A stretch of DNA of 64,000 bases from Pseudaeromonas aegiceratis. Its GTDB lineage: Bacteria; Pseudomonadota; Gammaproteobacteria; Enterobacterales; Aeromonadaceae. Shown here in pieces: positions 47,961-58,176 of the stretch. Positions within the stretch are counted from its first letter, which is position 1. Every line of letters begins with the position of its first letter. The stretch is taken from positions 2,976,001 through 3,040,000 of the forward strand of contig NZ_CP158016.1 of NCBI RefSeq assembly GCF_046254905.1. Direction: 5' to 3'. Made by a program: the position numbers and the translations under genes. Under the pieces are notes generated by a model. That model was not told the origin of the DNA. It saw only the letters and a program-made list of their open reading frames with translations, and did no database searches.

Positions 47961-48971
47961 ATGATGCAATTTCCCCTGTCTCGCGCCCTGCTCGCCCTGG
48001 CCCTGCTGCCGGCCATTGGCCACGCCGAGGTGCTGGGTATCCCCAAGGAAGACGGCTTCAGCGGCTTCCTGCTGATGGGGGCCGCCTACAACAAGGTGGA
48101 CTCCAATATTCTGGTAGGCCCCGACAAGAGCGCCAGCCGCCGCATCAACAGCCTGAGTGACATGGCCAGCAGTGACGGCACCAGACTCAACCTCAACGCC
48201 GACCTGCGCTACACCTTCGCCGCCGCCCGCACCCAGATCTACCTGGGCAACCTGATCCAGGATGCCCTGCGGCTGGACTTCAGCCAACAGCTGGGGATAC
48301 GGCGGGAGTTCGGCGACCAGGGCATCGGCTCCATCGCCTATGTGTTCAGCGGCATCCCCACCGAGCAGTGGCAGGATCCCTATCTCACCGGCGACAAGCG
48401 CCACGCCACGGATCGCAACTCCCGCGGCGTGCGTCTGGGCTGGGACGGCATCGCCGGATCGGCCTTCGACGCCAGCTATACCTTCCGCAACATCCAGTTG
48501 GATGACGAGCGTAGCGGTGACAGCATCAGCAGCCTGACGCCCGCCCAACGGGCCAGCCTGGATCGCAACGGCAGCAGCCAGGCCCTGGATCTGGCCTACA
48601 ACTGGCGACTGGGCCAAGGCCGGATGTTGCGCCCCAGCCTCACCTACAGCCGCAAAGATGCCGACGGCGCCGCCATGGACTATGACCGGCTGACCGGTCA
48701 GCTCTCCTACAGCCTGATGACCCCCCAGTACAGCCTGATCAGCAACTTGTTTGTCGGCACCTTGCGCTACGACGAGGCCAACCCCGTGTTCAACCGCAAG
48801 GCCGATGCCGACGAGTATGGTCTGAACGTCAACTTCCTCTGGCACCGCCTGGCGGGCATCGACAAGCTCAACGGTACCCTCACCGCCACCTACGGCAAAT
48901 CCGACGCGGACGTGCACTTCTTCGACAGCGAGTTGAGCCAGCTCTCCGCCGGGGTGCTGTACAACTTCTGA
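47961..48971 (+). CDS. DUF2860-family predicted outer-membrane beta-barrel protein
   Basis: The 336-residue product has a signal peptide (about 1-22, ending GHA). The family-like opening IPKEDGFSGFLLMGAAYNKVDSN is followed by alternating strands and a C-terminal phenylalanine (GVLYNF), the usual barrel-insertion signal. DUF2860 proteins occur in Vibrio, Aeromonas and relatives and have no assigned function. It is monocistronic, between fldB and a terminator. Confidence 0.82.
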   Translation: MMQFPLSRALLALALLPAIGHAEVLGIPKEDGFSGFLLMGAAYNKVDSNILVGPDKSASRRINSLSDMASSDGTRLNLNADLRYTFAAARTQIYLGNLIQDALRLDFSQQLGIRREFGDQGIGSIAYVFSGIPTEQWQDPYLTGDKRHATDRNSRGVRLGWDGIAGSAFDASYTFRNIQLDDERSGDSISSLTPAQRASLDRNGSSQALDLAYNWRLGQGRMLRPSLTYSRKDADGAAMDYDRLTGQLSYSLMTPQYSLISNLFVGTLRYDEANPVFNRKADADEYGLNVNFLWHRLAGIDKLNGTLTATYGKSDADVHFFDSELSQLSAGVLYNF

Positions 48972-48984
48972 TCCATCAGCAAAC

Positions 48985-49015
48985 AAAAAGCCCTGCCGAC
49001 TGGCAGGGCTTTTTT
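48985..49015. terminator. Bidirectional terminator, DUF2860 gene / brnQ
   Basis: AAAAAGCCCTGCC / GGCAGGGCTTTTTT with a short GACT loop lies between the two convergent stops and has T runs in both directions. Confidence 0.9.
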
Positions 49016-49032
49016 ATGGCGAGGCGCGGAGC

Positions 49033-50343
49033 TTAGGCCGCGTTGCTCACCTCGGCGCGACGGGGCAGCGCCAGGCACAGCAGGGTCACCAGGCTGGTGG
49101 GCAGCAACCAGGCCAGCCCCAGATCGAACAGCGGCAGGAAGTCGAAGGCCGACAGATCCAGACCGGCGGCCTTCAGGCCATCCAGGGCGCCGAACAGCAG
49201 GGCGACGGCGATGATGAGGCGCAGGCTGTGGCGCGGATGGGCGAAGAACCCGTGCAGCAGGGTCGCCAGCACCAGGGCCACCGCCACCGGATAGATACCG
49301 ACCAGTACGGGAATGGAGAGTCTGATCAGGGTAGCCAGACCCACGTTGGCCACCAGGGCACACAGAGCCCCCATCACCAGCGCCAGGCTGCGATAGGAGC
49401 AGCGCGGCCACAGCTTGCTGAAGAAGTCGGCACAGGCGGAGATGAGACCCACGGCGGTGGTCAGACAGGCCAGGGAGACGATGGCCGCCAGGATCAGCTG
49501 ACCCGTGCTGCCAAACAGGGCCTGCACATAGGTGGAGACGATGACGCCGCCGTTCTCCGGGGATTCCAGCAGGCCACCGGCGGTGCCGCCCAGCTTGAAC
49601 AGCGCCATGTACACCAGGGCCAGGCCGGTGGCGGCGATCACGCCGGCCCGCACCAGGTAACGGGTCTGCAGCTTGCTGTCGGTGATGCCCTTCTCCTTCA
49701 ACACGTCGATGATCAGCATGCCGAACATCAGGGCACCGAAGGTATCCATGGTGTTGTAGCCTTCCATCAGGCCTTTGACGCCGGGATGGCTGACGTACTC
49801 GCCGGCGGCCAGGGGCACGCTGCCCTGGGGCGCCACCAGGATGGCGATGGCCAGCACGGCCAGCAGGACCACCAGCAGCGGGGTGATCAGCTTGCCGATG
49901 GCATCCAGCAGACGGCCGGGCTTCAGGGAGAGGTAGGTGGCCAGGCCAAAGTAGCCCAGGCTGAACAGGGTCAGGCTGGTCTGGCTGGCGGATCCCCCCA
50001 GGAAGGGCTTGATGCCCATCTCGTAGGCCACGAGACCCGTGCGGGGAGTGGCAAACGCCGGACCTATGATGATGTAGACCGCCACCGCCATGGCCACGCC
50101 CATGCCCGCCGGCAGGTGACGGGTCATGGTCAGCAGGCCGCCGCCGGCCTTGGCCACGGCGATGATGGTGGCCAGGGGCAGGCCCACGGCGGTCACCAGA
50201 AAGCCCAGCATGGCTGGGGTCAGGTGCTCACCGGCCATGAAGCCGGCCATGGGGGGGAAAATGATGTTGCCTGCCCCGAGAAAGAAGGCAAAGGTCATGA
50301 AGCCCAGGCCGACCAGATCGGCTGCGGTCATGGATTTGTTCAC
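49033..50343 (-). CDS. brnQ: Branched-chain amino acid:cation symporter BrnQ
   Basis: BrnQ imports leucine, isoleucine and valine with sodium (LIVCS family). The 436-residue product has about 12 membrane helices and the family start LVGLGFMTFAFFLGAGNIIFPPMAG, then GPAFATPRTGLVAYEMG and a mid-protein GYNTMDTFGALMFGMLI. The start is GTG at 50343 because GGAG lies 6 bases upstream; an ATG four codons in (50331) lacks a site. Confidence 0.95.
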   Translation of the reverse strand: MNKSMTAADLVGLGFMTFAFFLGAGNIIFPPMAGFMAGEHLTPAMLGFLVTAVGLPLATIIAVAKAGGGLLTMTRHLPAGMGVAMAVAVYIIIGPAFATPRTGLVAYEMGIKPFLGGSASQTSLTLFSLGYFGLATYLSLKPGRLLDAIGKLITPLLVVLLAVLAIAILVAPQGSVPLAAGEYVSHPGVKGLMEGYNTMDTFGALMFGMLIIDVLKEKGITDSKLQTRYLVRAGVIAATGLALVYMALFKLGGTAGGLLESPENGGVIVSTYVQALFGSTGQLILAAIVSLACLTTAVGLISACADFFSKLWPRCSYRSLALVMGALCALVANVGLATLIRLSIPVLVGIYPVAVALVLATLLHGFFAHPRHSLRLIIAVALLFGALDGLKAAGLDLSAFDFLPLFDLGLAWLLPTSLVTLLCLALPRRAEVSNAA

Positions 50344-50517
50344 GGATCACTCCAAAACTGACGTTAAAACAGACACCTATGGAAGGAAGGTCCAAGCCTT
50401 CTCCCCAGGCAGGTACAGCTCAAAGAGTCACCATCCGTGGAATATTCTTCTAATCGTGAGCGGACACCGGATTGGTGCGGCAGAATAAAGCAATGGTCAA
50501 TGAGATCAAGACAAAAT

Positions 50518-51225
50518 TTACAGCTTAAGATAGAAGCCGGAGACCATGTTGGCATATGTTTCGCTATAGCCACCATCACTAGACAATATAACCATGTCAT
50601 TTGTGGTGATAGCTGATTCCTCTCTAGATAACCGCAATAAAACGCGATTAACCGCTTTAGATTCCTTTGGCGATATATTCCATCGGCAATTGGGATAGAA
50701 GCCCATCCGGCTGGCACAAGCCAGCAGAGACGACTCCCAGTCCTTGGGCAACACCAGGGCCAACTGACCGCCCGGTGCCAACAGGCGGTCCACCGCCGCC
50801 AGCAGCTCGCCGTAGCTCAGGGTATGGGTGTGGCGGGCCTGGGCCCGGGCGCCATCTGCCGCCACCTGGCCCACCGGGAAATAGGGCGGGTTGCAGACGA
50901 TGAGATCGAAGGGCGCGGCGCTGAAGGTCTGGATCGCCGCCTGATGCACCCGGATGCGGGCCGCCCAGGGGGAGTCCAGCACATTCTGAGCCGCCTGGGC
51001 CGCCGCCGCCGGATCCAGCTCCACCGCCGCGATCTGCACGTCGGCCGTGGTGCGTTGCGCCAGCATCAGGGCCAGCAGGCCGGTACCGGTGCCGATATCC
51101 AGGATGCGCCGCGCCCCCTCCACCGGCGTCCAGGCCCCCAGCAGCACCCCATCCGTGCTGACCTTCATGCCGCAGCGATCCTGCCGGATATGAAACTGTT
51201 TGAAGCGAAAATCCCGTCCGGCCAT
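50518..51225 (-). CDS. trmN6: tRNA1(Val) (adenine-37-N6)-methyltransferase
   Basis: TrmN6 (YfiC) methylates A37 of tRNA1-Val. The 235-residue product has the SAM-binding ILDIGTGTGLLALMLAQR and the N6-adenine active-site motif NPPYF. It is divergent from srmB, as in E. coli. AGGAGG precedes the ATG. Oddly, its last 60 codons (50518-50700) are AT-rich, about 42% GC by hand count against about 69% in the next 120 bases, and use TTA, ATA and AGA codons otherwise rare here. The protein still ends in a family-like way (SGFYLKL), so the frame is intact. Confidence 0.93.
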   Translation of the reverse strand: MAGRDFRFKQFHIRQDRCGMKVSTDGVLLGAWTPVEGARRILDIGTGTGLLALMLAQRTTADVQIAAVELDPAAAAQAAQNVLDSPWAARIRVHQAAIQTFSAAPFDLIVCNPPYFPVGQVAADGARAQARHTHTLSYGELLAAVDRLLAPGGQLALVLPKDWESSLLACASRMGFYPNCRWNISPKESKAVNRVLLRLSREESAITTNDMVILSSDGGYSETYANMVSGFYLKL

Positions 51226-51309
51226 GGCCCCTCCTGCAACAGGTGGCGGATTTTATCATGGCCCTGGCCTATAATGTGCGGCCAACCCTAGCCTACAGAG
51301 AAAGCCTGC

Positions 51310-52614
<1,305 letters not shown>

Positions 52615-52647
52615 GCGAGCGCACCCCAGCTGATGCGCACAAAACCA

Positions 52648-52669
52648 AGACCCGGCCTAGGCCGGGTCT
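52648..52669. terminator. Terminator between srmB and yaaA
   Basis: A perfect 22-base palindrome (AGACCCGGCCT / AGGCCGGGTCT). T tracts are weak on both sides (GTCGTTTC and TGGTTTTG), so efficiency may be modest. Confidence 0.6.
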
Positions 52670-52695
52670 GTCGTTTCTGACTGTCGATGAACGCC

Positions 52696-53469
52696 TTAGC
52701 GCTCGGGCCGCCGGAAGACCGGCTTGTCCGGGGTGGACACCTCGGGGGCGTAGGCGTACTCCTCCAGATCGAAGCCCAGCAGATCGGCGGGATCCGTCAG
52801 CCCCCGCTGTATGATGTAGCGCGCCATCAGGCCCCGGGCCTTCTTGGCGTAGAAGCTGATGATCTTGTACTGACCGTGCTTCTGATCCTGGAACACGGGA
52901 CTGATGATGCGACCCCGCACCGCCTTGGGCTGCACCGCCTTGAAGTATTCGTTAGAGGCCAGATTCACCACCAGCTCATCCCCCTGAGCGGCGAGGTCTT
53001 CGTTGATCAGGGTGGTGATGCGGTTGTCCCAGAAGGCATAGAGATCGGCGCCCCCCTCGTTGGCCAGCTTGGTGCCCATCTCCAGGCGATAGGCCTGCAT
53101 CCGATCCAAGGGACGCAACAGGCCATACAGACCGGAGAGCATGCGCAGATGCGCCTGGGCAAACGCCAGCTCGGCCTCGCTCAGGGTCTCTGCCTGCAGA
53201 CCTGTATAGACATCCCCCTTGAAGGCGAACAGCGCCGGCCGGCTGTTGTCCGCCGTGCACTCGGGTTGCCACTGGGCAAAGCGCGCCACGTTGAGGCCCG
53301 CCAGCTTGTCGCTGATGCTCATCAGGGAGGCCAGCTGCGGCGCGCTGAGCTGGCGACAGACCTGGATGAGTTTGGCCGAGTCGTCCAGCATGCGCGGCAG
53401 TGTGTATTGGTCGGTGGTGAGGGGCGATTCGTAATCCAGGGTCTTGGCCGGGGAAAGCAGCATCAGCAT
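52696..53469 (-). CDS. yaaA: Peroxide stress protein YaaA
   Basis: YaaA lowers free iron during hydrogen peroxide stress in E. coli and has a DNA-binding fold. The 257-residue product aligns closely with it: LLSPAKTLDYESPL, AFKGDVYTGLQAETLSE, HLRMLSGLYGLLRPLDRMQAYRLEMG and FYAKKARGLMARYI. AGGAG lies 9 bases before the first of two near ATGs. It follows pilU by 45 bases, with a weak hairpin between. Confidence 0.94.
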   Translation of the reverse strand: MLMLLSPAKTLDYESPLTTDQYTLPRMLDDSAKLIQVCRQLSAPQLASLMSISDKLAGLNVARFAQWQPECTADNSRPALFAFKGDVYTGLQAETLSEAELAFAQAHLRMLSGLYGLLRPLDRMQAYRLEMGTKLANEGGADLYAFWDNRITTLINEDLAAQGDELVVNLASNEYFKAVQPKAVRGRIISPVFQDQKHGQYKIISFYAKKARGLMARYIIQRGLTDPADLLGFDLEEYAYAPEVSTPDKPVFRRPER

Positions 53470-53493
53470 GGGCTAGGGCTCCTGTTGCAACAA

Positions 53494-53509
53494 GGGCCCT
53501 TGCGGGCCC
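53494..53509 (-). terminator. Possible terminator of pilT-pilU
   Basis: The hairpin GGGCCC-GCAA-GGGCCC on the minus strand lies 6 bases past the pilU stop. It is followed only by TTGTTG, so termination is uncertain and yaaA may be partly co-transcribed. Confidence 0.45.
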
Positions 53510-53514
53510 CTGGG

Positions 53515-54621
53515 TTAATCGACGGTCACATTGTCCAAGGTACCGGCACTCATGTTGTTGCCACCGGCGAGCTTGATCATGAGGCGCACCTCGTTGGCCG
53601 AGTCGGCGAAGGCCAGGGCCTCGTTGTAACCGATAAGCCCCTGACGATACAGCTCGAACAGCGACTGGTCAAAGGTCATCATGCCCTGCTCGTTGGAGCG
53701 GGCCATGACCTCTTTCAGGCGATGCAGCTCGCCCTTGCGCACTATGTCGCTGACCAGCGGCGTGTTGGCGAGGATTTCGAACACCGCCCGCCGACCCTGA
53801 CCGTCCCGGGTGGGGATCAGTTGCTGGGCTATGATGCCCTTGAGGTTCAAGGAGAGATCGAACAGCAGCTGGCGGTGCTTGTCTTCGGGGATCAGGTGCA
53901 GGATACGCTCCAGCGCCTGGTTGGCGTTGTTGGCGTGCAGCGTCGCCATACACAAGTGCCCCGTCTCGGCAAAAGAGATGGCAAACTCCATGGTCTCCTT
54001 GGAGCGGATTTCCCCGATGAGGATGACGTCCGGCGCCTGCCGCAGGGAGGACTTCAGCGCCACATCGAAGGACTCGGTATCCGCGCCCACCTCCCGCTGG
54101 GTGATGAGACAGCGCTCGTGCTGATGGACGAACTCCACCGGATCCTCCACCGTCAGGATATGGCCATCGCTGTTGTGGTTGCGGTAGCCGATCATGGCGG
54201 CCTGGGTGGTGGACTTACCGGCGCCGGTGGCGCCGACAAACAGCAGCAGACCCCGCTTGGCCATCACCAGCTCCTTGAGCACCGCCGGCAGATAGAGCTC
54301 CTCCATGGTGGGGATGCGGGTCTCGATGCGGCGGAACACCATACCCGGCATCTCCTGCTGCCAGAAGCAGCTTACCCGGAAGCGCCCCAGCTCGGGCCGC
54401 TGCAGGGCATAGTTGGCCTCCTTGGTCTGGCAGAAGCGCTCCAGCTGCTCCTGGCTCATGGCCTCCTTGAGCAGGGTGACAATGTCATCCGCCTCCAGGT
54501 TGGTCTTGTCGATGGGGGTCAGCACCCCGTTGATCTTGAGGCAGGGGGGCTTGCCCACGGTGACAAACAGGTCAGAGCCCTGACGATCCACCAATTGGCC
54601 CAGCAGACTATCCAGTGTCAT
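53515..54621 (-). CDS. pilU: Type IV pilus retraction ATPase PilU
   Basis: PilU is the PilT-dependent accessory retraction motor of type IV pili. The 368-residue product has Walker A (VGATGAGKSTT), the Asp box (ILTVEDPVEFVHQHE), Walker B (DVILIGEIRSKE) and the His box (ATLHANNANQAL). The PilT-specific AIRNLIRE motif is missing, as expected for PilU. It follows pilT by 10 bases in one operon. Confidence 0.95.
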   Translation of the reverse strand: MTLDSLLGQLVDRQGSDLFVTVGKPPCLKINGVLTPIDKTNLEADDIVTLLKEAMSQEQLERFCQTKEANYALQRPELGRFRVSCFWQQEMPGMVFRRIETRIPTMEELYLPAVLKELVMAKRGLLLFVGATGAGKSTTQAAMIGYRNHNSDGHILTVEDPVEFVHQHERCLITQREVGADTESFDVALKSSLRQAPDVILIGEIRSKETMEFAISFAETGHLCMATLHANNANQALERILHLIPEDKHRQLLFDLSLNLKGIIAQQLIPTRDGQGRRAVFEILANTPLVSDIVRKGELHRLKEVMARSNEQGMMTFDQSLFELYRQGLIGYNEALAFADSANEVRLMIKLAGGNNMSAGTLDNVTVD

Positions 54622-54631
54622 GAGTGCTCCT

Positions 54632-55666
54632 TTAGATGCTGTTGGGATCCACGGCCTTGGCCTTGGCGTCCGCGACGTTGACGACGCCCCGGGCCACCAA
54701 CTGCTTGAGGCACTGATCCATGGTTTGCATGCCGTGCATCATCCCGGTCTGGATGACGGAGTACATCTGGGCAATCTTGTCTTCCCGGATCAGGTTACGA
54801 ATGGCGGGGATGCCGATCATGATCTCGTGGGCCGCCACCCGGCCGCCGCCGGTCTTCTTCAGCAGGGTCTGGGAGATGACCGCCCGCAGGGATTCGGACA
54901 GCATGGAACGCACCATGTCCTTCTCCGCCCCGGGGAACACGTCGATGATACGGTCTATGGTCTTGGCCGCCGAGCTGGTGTGCAGGGTACCGAACACCAG
55001 GTGACCGGTTTCCGCCGCGGTGAGGGCCAGCCGTATGGTTTCCAGGTCCCGCATTTCCCCCACCAGTATGATGTCCGGGTCTTCACGCAGGGCCGAACGC
55101 AGGGCGGCGCTGAAGCCCAGGGTATCCCGGTGCACTTCCCGCTGGTTCACCAGGCACAGCTTGTTCTCGTGCACGAATTCGATGGGGTCCTCGATGGTGA
55201 GGATGTGGTGGTGGAAACCGTCGTTGATGTAATCGATCATGCCCGCCAAGGTGGTGGACTTACCGGAGCCGGTGGGCCCGGTCACCAGCACCAGACCCCG
55301 GGGGTATTCGCAGATCTTGCGGAAGATCTCCGGCGCGTTCAGGTCATCCAGGGTCAGCACCTTGCTAGGGATGGTCCGGAATACCGCCGCCACACCGCGG
55401 CTCTGGTGGAAGGCGTTCACACGGAAGCGGGCCAGGTTGGGCACCTCGAAGGAGAAGTCCACCTCCAGATTTTCCTCCAGCTCCTTGCGCTGGTGGTCAT
55501 TCATGATGTCATACACCAATGTGTGCACCTGGCGGTGCTCCAGGGGTGGCAGGTTGATCTTGCGGACATCGCCATCCACCCGGATCATGGGTGGCACGCC
55601 GGCGGAGAGGTGTAGATCCGACGCTTTATGTTTTACACTAAAGGCCAGTAATTCTGTGATATCCAT
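54632..55666 (-). CDS. pilT: Type IV pilus retraction ATPase PilT
   Basis: PilT hexamers depolymerise type IV pili and drive twitching and DNA uptake. The 344-residue product has Walker A (GPTGSGKSTTLAGM), the Asp box (HILTIEDPIEFVHE), Walker B (DIILVGEMRDLET), the His box (GTLHTSSAAKTID) and the retraction-specific PAIRNLIRE. It is divergent from yggS, an arrangement conserved in many gammaproteobacteria. Confidence 0.97.
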   Translation of the reverse strand: MDITELLAFSVKHKASDLHLSAGVPPMIRVDGDVRKINLPPLEHRQVHTLVYDIMNDHQRKELEENLEVDFSFEVPNLARFRVNAFHQSRGVAAVFRTIPSKVLTLDDLNAPEIFRKICEYPRGLVLVTGPTGSGKSTTLAGMIDYINDGFHHHILTIEDPIEFVHENKLCLVNQREVHRDTLGFSAALRSALREDPDIILVGEMRDLETIRLALTAAETGHLVFGTLHTSSAAKTIDRIIDVFPGAEKDMVRSMLSESLRAVISQTLLKKTGGGRVAAHEIMIGIPAIRNLIREDKIAQMYSVIQTGMMHGMQTMDQCLKQLVARGVVNVADAKAKAVDPNSI

Positions 55667-55703
55667 TTGAACCCCATTCCTTCATCAACTACTTAACGAC
55701 GCT

Positions 55704-56411
55704 ATGAATTCGATTTCCCAGCAACTGCAGACGGTTCAGGCCCGCATCCGCCAGGCGGCTCAGCAGGCCGGTCGGCCCGAGGCGGCGGTGGCCCTGCTGG
55801 CGGTGAGTAAAACCAAGCCGCTGGCCGCCATCATGGAAGCCTACCAGGCGGGGCAGCGGCAATTTGGTGAAAACTACGTGCAAGAAGCGGTGCAAAAAGT
55901 GCAGCAACTGCGCCAGATAACCGGCTTCGAGCAGATCGAATGGCACTTTATCGGCCCCCTGCAGTCCAACAAGACCCGCCTGGTGGCGGAGCACTTTGCC
56001 TGGGTGCAGAGCGTGGAACGCCTCAAGATTGCCCAGCGGCTCAACGAGCAGCGGCCCCATCACCTGGGCCCGCTGAACGTCTGCCTGCAGGTGAATATTA
56101 GCGGAGAAAGCAACAAATCCGGTACGACCGAAGCCGAAGTTTTTGAACTGGCTGCAGAAGTCAGTCGGCTCCCCATGCTGCGCCTGCGGGGCCTGATGGG
56201 CATACCGGAGGACACGGATGATGCGGCCAGGCTGCAGGCGCAGTTTGCCGACTTGGCCCGGCTGTTTACCCAGCTGCAGGCCGACTACCCCTCCATGGAT
56301 ACCCTGTCCATGGGCATGACCAACGATCTGGAGACGGCCATCGCCTGCGGCAGCACGCTCGTGCGCGTCGGCACCGCCCTCTTCGGAGCCAGAGATTACA
56401 AGCAGGACTAA
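55704..56411 (+). CDS. yggS: Pyridoxal-phosphate homeostasis protein (YggS family)
   Basis: This non-enzymatic PLP-binding protein maintains vitamin B6 and amino-acid balance. The 235-residue product is a single TIM-barrel-like domain with the PLP Lys in LLAVSKTKPL, then QFGENYVQEA, WHFIGPLQSNK and the C-terminal SMGMTNDLETAIACGSTLVRVGTALFG. It ends directly at the proC start and heads the yggS-proC-yggT-yggU run. Confidence 0.96.
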   Translation: MNSISQQLQTVQARIRQAAQQAGRPEAAVALLAVSKTKPLAAIMEAYQAGQRQFGENYVQEAVQKVQQLRQITGFEQIEWHFIGPLQSNKTRLVAEHFAWVQSVERLKIAQRLNEQRPHHLGPLNVCLQVNISGESNKSGTTEAEVFELAAEVSRLPMLRLRGLMGIPEDTDDAARLQAQFADLARLFTQLQADYPSMDTLSMGMTNDLETAIACGSTLVRVGTALFGARDYKQD

Positions 56412-57236
56412 ATGGAACAACGTCATATCGCCTTTCTCGGCGCCGGCAACATGGCGCGCAGTCTCATCGCCGGCCTGCGGGCAGCCCAGTTCCCCGGAGC
56501 GCTGATCCACGCCACGGATCCCGATGCCCAGAAGCTGGCCCAGCTGGCTGGGGAGTTCGGCATCCAGGTCACCCAGGACAATACCGCCGCGGCCCGCGCC
56601 GCCCAGGTCATCGTCCTGGCGGTCAAGCCGCAATACATGGCCCAGATGCTGGAACAGCTCACCGCCGAGCTGGGCAGCCTGGAGGATCGGCTGGTGGTCT
56701 CCATCGCCGCCGGCATCAAGGTGGCGCGCCTGAGCCAGCTGCTGGGCGGCCACCGCAAGATAGTGCGCTGCATGCCCAACACCCCGGCCCTCATCGGCCT
56801 GGGCATGACGGGCCTGTACGCCCCGGGCGAGGTGAGCGACCGCGATCGCGCCTTCGCCGAGGCCATGCTGCAGGCGGTGGGCAAGACGGTCTGGGTTGGC
56901 CAGGAAACCGACATCAACGGCGTCATCGCCGCCTCCGGCTCGGCACCGGCCTACTTCTTCCTGTTGATGCAGCACATGGCCGAAGAAGCGGTCCGCCTGG
57001 GCTTTAGCGAGGCCGATGCCCGTCTGCTGGTGCAGCAGACCGCCCTGGGTGCCGCCCAGATGGTCATCGATAACCCCGCCACCAGCCTGGTCACCCTGCG
57101 GGAACAGGTCACCTCCAAGGGCGGCACCACCGCCGAGGCCGTGCGGACCTTCGAGGAAGGCAAGCTGGATGAACTGGTGAGCCGCGCCATGCAGGCCGCC
57201 ATAGTGCGGGCCGAAGAGATGGAACAGCTGTTCTAA
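56412..57236 (+). CDS. proC: Pyrroline-5-carboxylate reductase
   Basis: ProC reduces pyrroline-5-carboxylate to proline with NAD(P)H. The 274-residue product has the nucleotide-binding FLGAGNMARSLIAGL, VLAVKPQYM and CMPNTPALIGLG segments, and the C-terminal dimerisation motif ASGSAPAYFFLLMQHMAEEAVRLG. The ATG follows the yggS stop with no gap. Confidence 0.97.
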   Translation: MEQRHIAFLGAGNMARSLIAGLRAAQFPGALIHATDPDAQKLAQLAGEFGIQVTQDNTAAARAAQVIVLAVKPQYMAQMLEQLTAELGSLEDRLVVSIAAGIKVARLSQLLGGHRKIVRCMPNTPALIGLGMTGLYAPGEVSDRDRAFAEAMLQAVGKTVWVGQETDINGVIAASGSAPAYFFLLMQHMAEEAVRLGFSEADARLLVQQTALGAAQMVIDNPATSLVTLREQVTSKGGTTAEAVRTFEEGKLDELVSRAMQAAIVRAEEMEQLF

Positions 57237-57244
57237 GGAGCCCC

Positions 57245-57796
57245 ATGCAGAGCCTTTATTTTATTCTCGACACCCTGTTCAACCTCTACCTGATGGTGGT
57301 GATACTGCGCATCTGGTTGCAGTGGGCCCGCGCCGACTTCTACAACCCCCTGAGCCAGTTCGTGGTGCGCTGCACCCATCCCATCCTGGGCCCATTGCGC
57401 CGCCTGATCCCCAGCCTAGGGGGGCTGGATCTGGCCGCCGTGCTGCTGGCCTACGCCGTGGCCCTGGGCAAGTACCTGCTGTTCCTGGCCCTGGGCATGA
57501 TCCACGGGCAGTGGCTGGGGCTGCTGCTGGTGAGCCTGCTGCTGGTGCTGAAACAGGCCGGCTCCCTGCTGTTCTGGCTGTTGGTGGCCCGGGCCATTCT
57601 CAGCTGGGTCAGCCAGGGTCGCAGTCCGATCGAGTTGGTGCTGTACCAGCTCACCGAGCCCCTGCTCTCCCCCATCCGCCGGGTGATCCCTGCCATCGGC
57701 GGCCTGGATCTGTCGGTGCTGGTGCTGTTTATCGCCCTGCAGGCGCTGAACTACCTGTTCCTGGATCTGTTCCCCAGCCTCTGGGGCATGCTCTGA
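57245..57796 (+). CDS. yggT: YggT-family integral membrane protein
   Basis: The 183-residue product has two copies of the YGGT unit, each with a pair of hydrophobic helices and a conserved loop: NPLSQFVVRCTHPILGPLRRLIPSLGGLDLAAVLLAY, and later LVLYQLTEPLLSPIRRVIPAIGGLDLSVLVLF, shown here only by their short cores. Function is unproven; E. coli YggT has been linked to osmotic protection. It is 8 bases after proC and overlaps yggU by 1 base. Confidence 0.92.
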   Translation: MQSLYFILDTLFNLYLMVVILRIWLQWARADFYNPLSQFVVRCTHPILGPLRRLIPSLGGLDLAAVLLAYAVALGKYLLFLALGMIHGQWLGLLLVSLLLVLKQAGSLLFWLLVARAILSWVSQGRSPIELVLYQLTEPLLSPIRRVIPAIGGLDLSVLVLFIALQALNYLFLDLFPSLWGML

Positions 57797-58089
57797 TGAG
57801 CGCCGTGCGCTGGGAGGGTGAGCAGCTGCTGCTGGCGCTGCTCATCCAGCCCAAGGCCAGCCGGGATCAGTTCCAGGGGCTGCACGGCGACGAACTCAAG
57901 CTGGCCATCACGGCACCGCCGGTGGATGGCCAGGCCAATGCCCATCTCATCAAGTTTCTGGCCAAGCAGTTCAAGGTGGCCAAGGGCCAGGTCAGCCTGC
58001 TCAAGGGCGAGCTGGGCCGTCACAAGCTGCTGGCCATCGACTCACCACGGCAAATCCCCGAGGCCATCGCCCAGTTGCTGATGGCCTGA
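57796..58089 (+). CDS. yggU: YggU-family (DUF167) protein
   Basis: The 97-residue product matches the DUF167 fold: LLLALLIQPKASRDQFQG, LKLAITAPPVDGQANAHLIKFLAKQF and VSLLKGELGRHKLLAI. Function unknown. The ATG overlaps the yggT stop (TGATG), so translation is coupled. The frame is open well upstream inside yggT, but the start here is fixed by the family length. Confidence 0.93.
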   Translation: MSAVRWEGEQLLLALLIQPKASRDQFQGLHGDELKLAITAPPVDGQANAHLIKFLAKQFKVAKGQVSLLKGELGRHKLLAIDSPRQIPEAIAQLLMA

Positions 58090-58176
58090 CCTGTCATTTC
58101 TAGCAGGCCTCCTGACTGGGCGGCCCCTGGGCTTCTGGTGCACCATAACGGGGTAACCTCACCCATTGGAGCCCAT

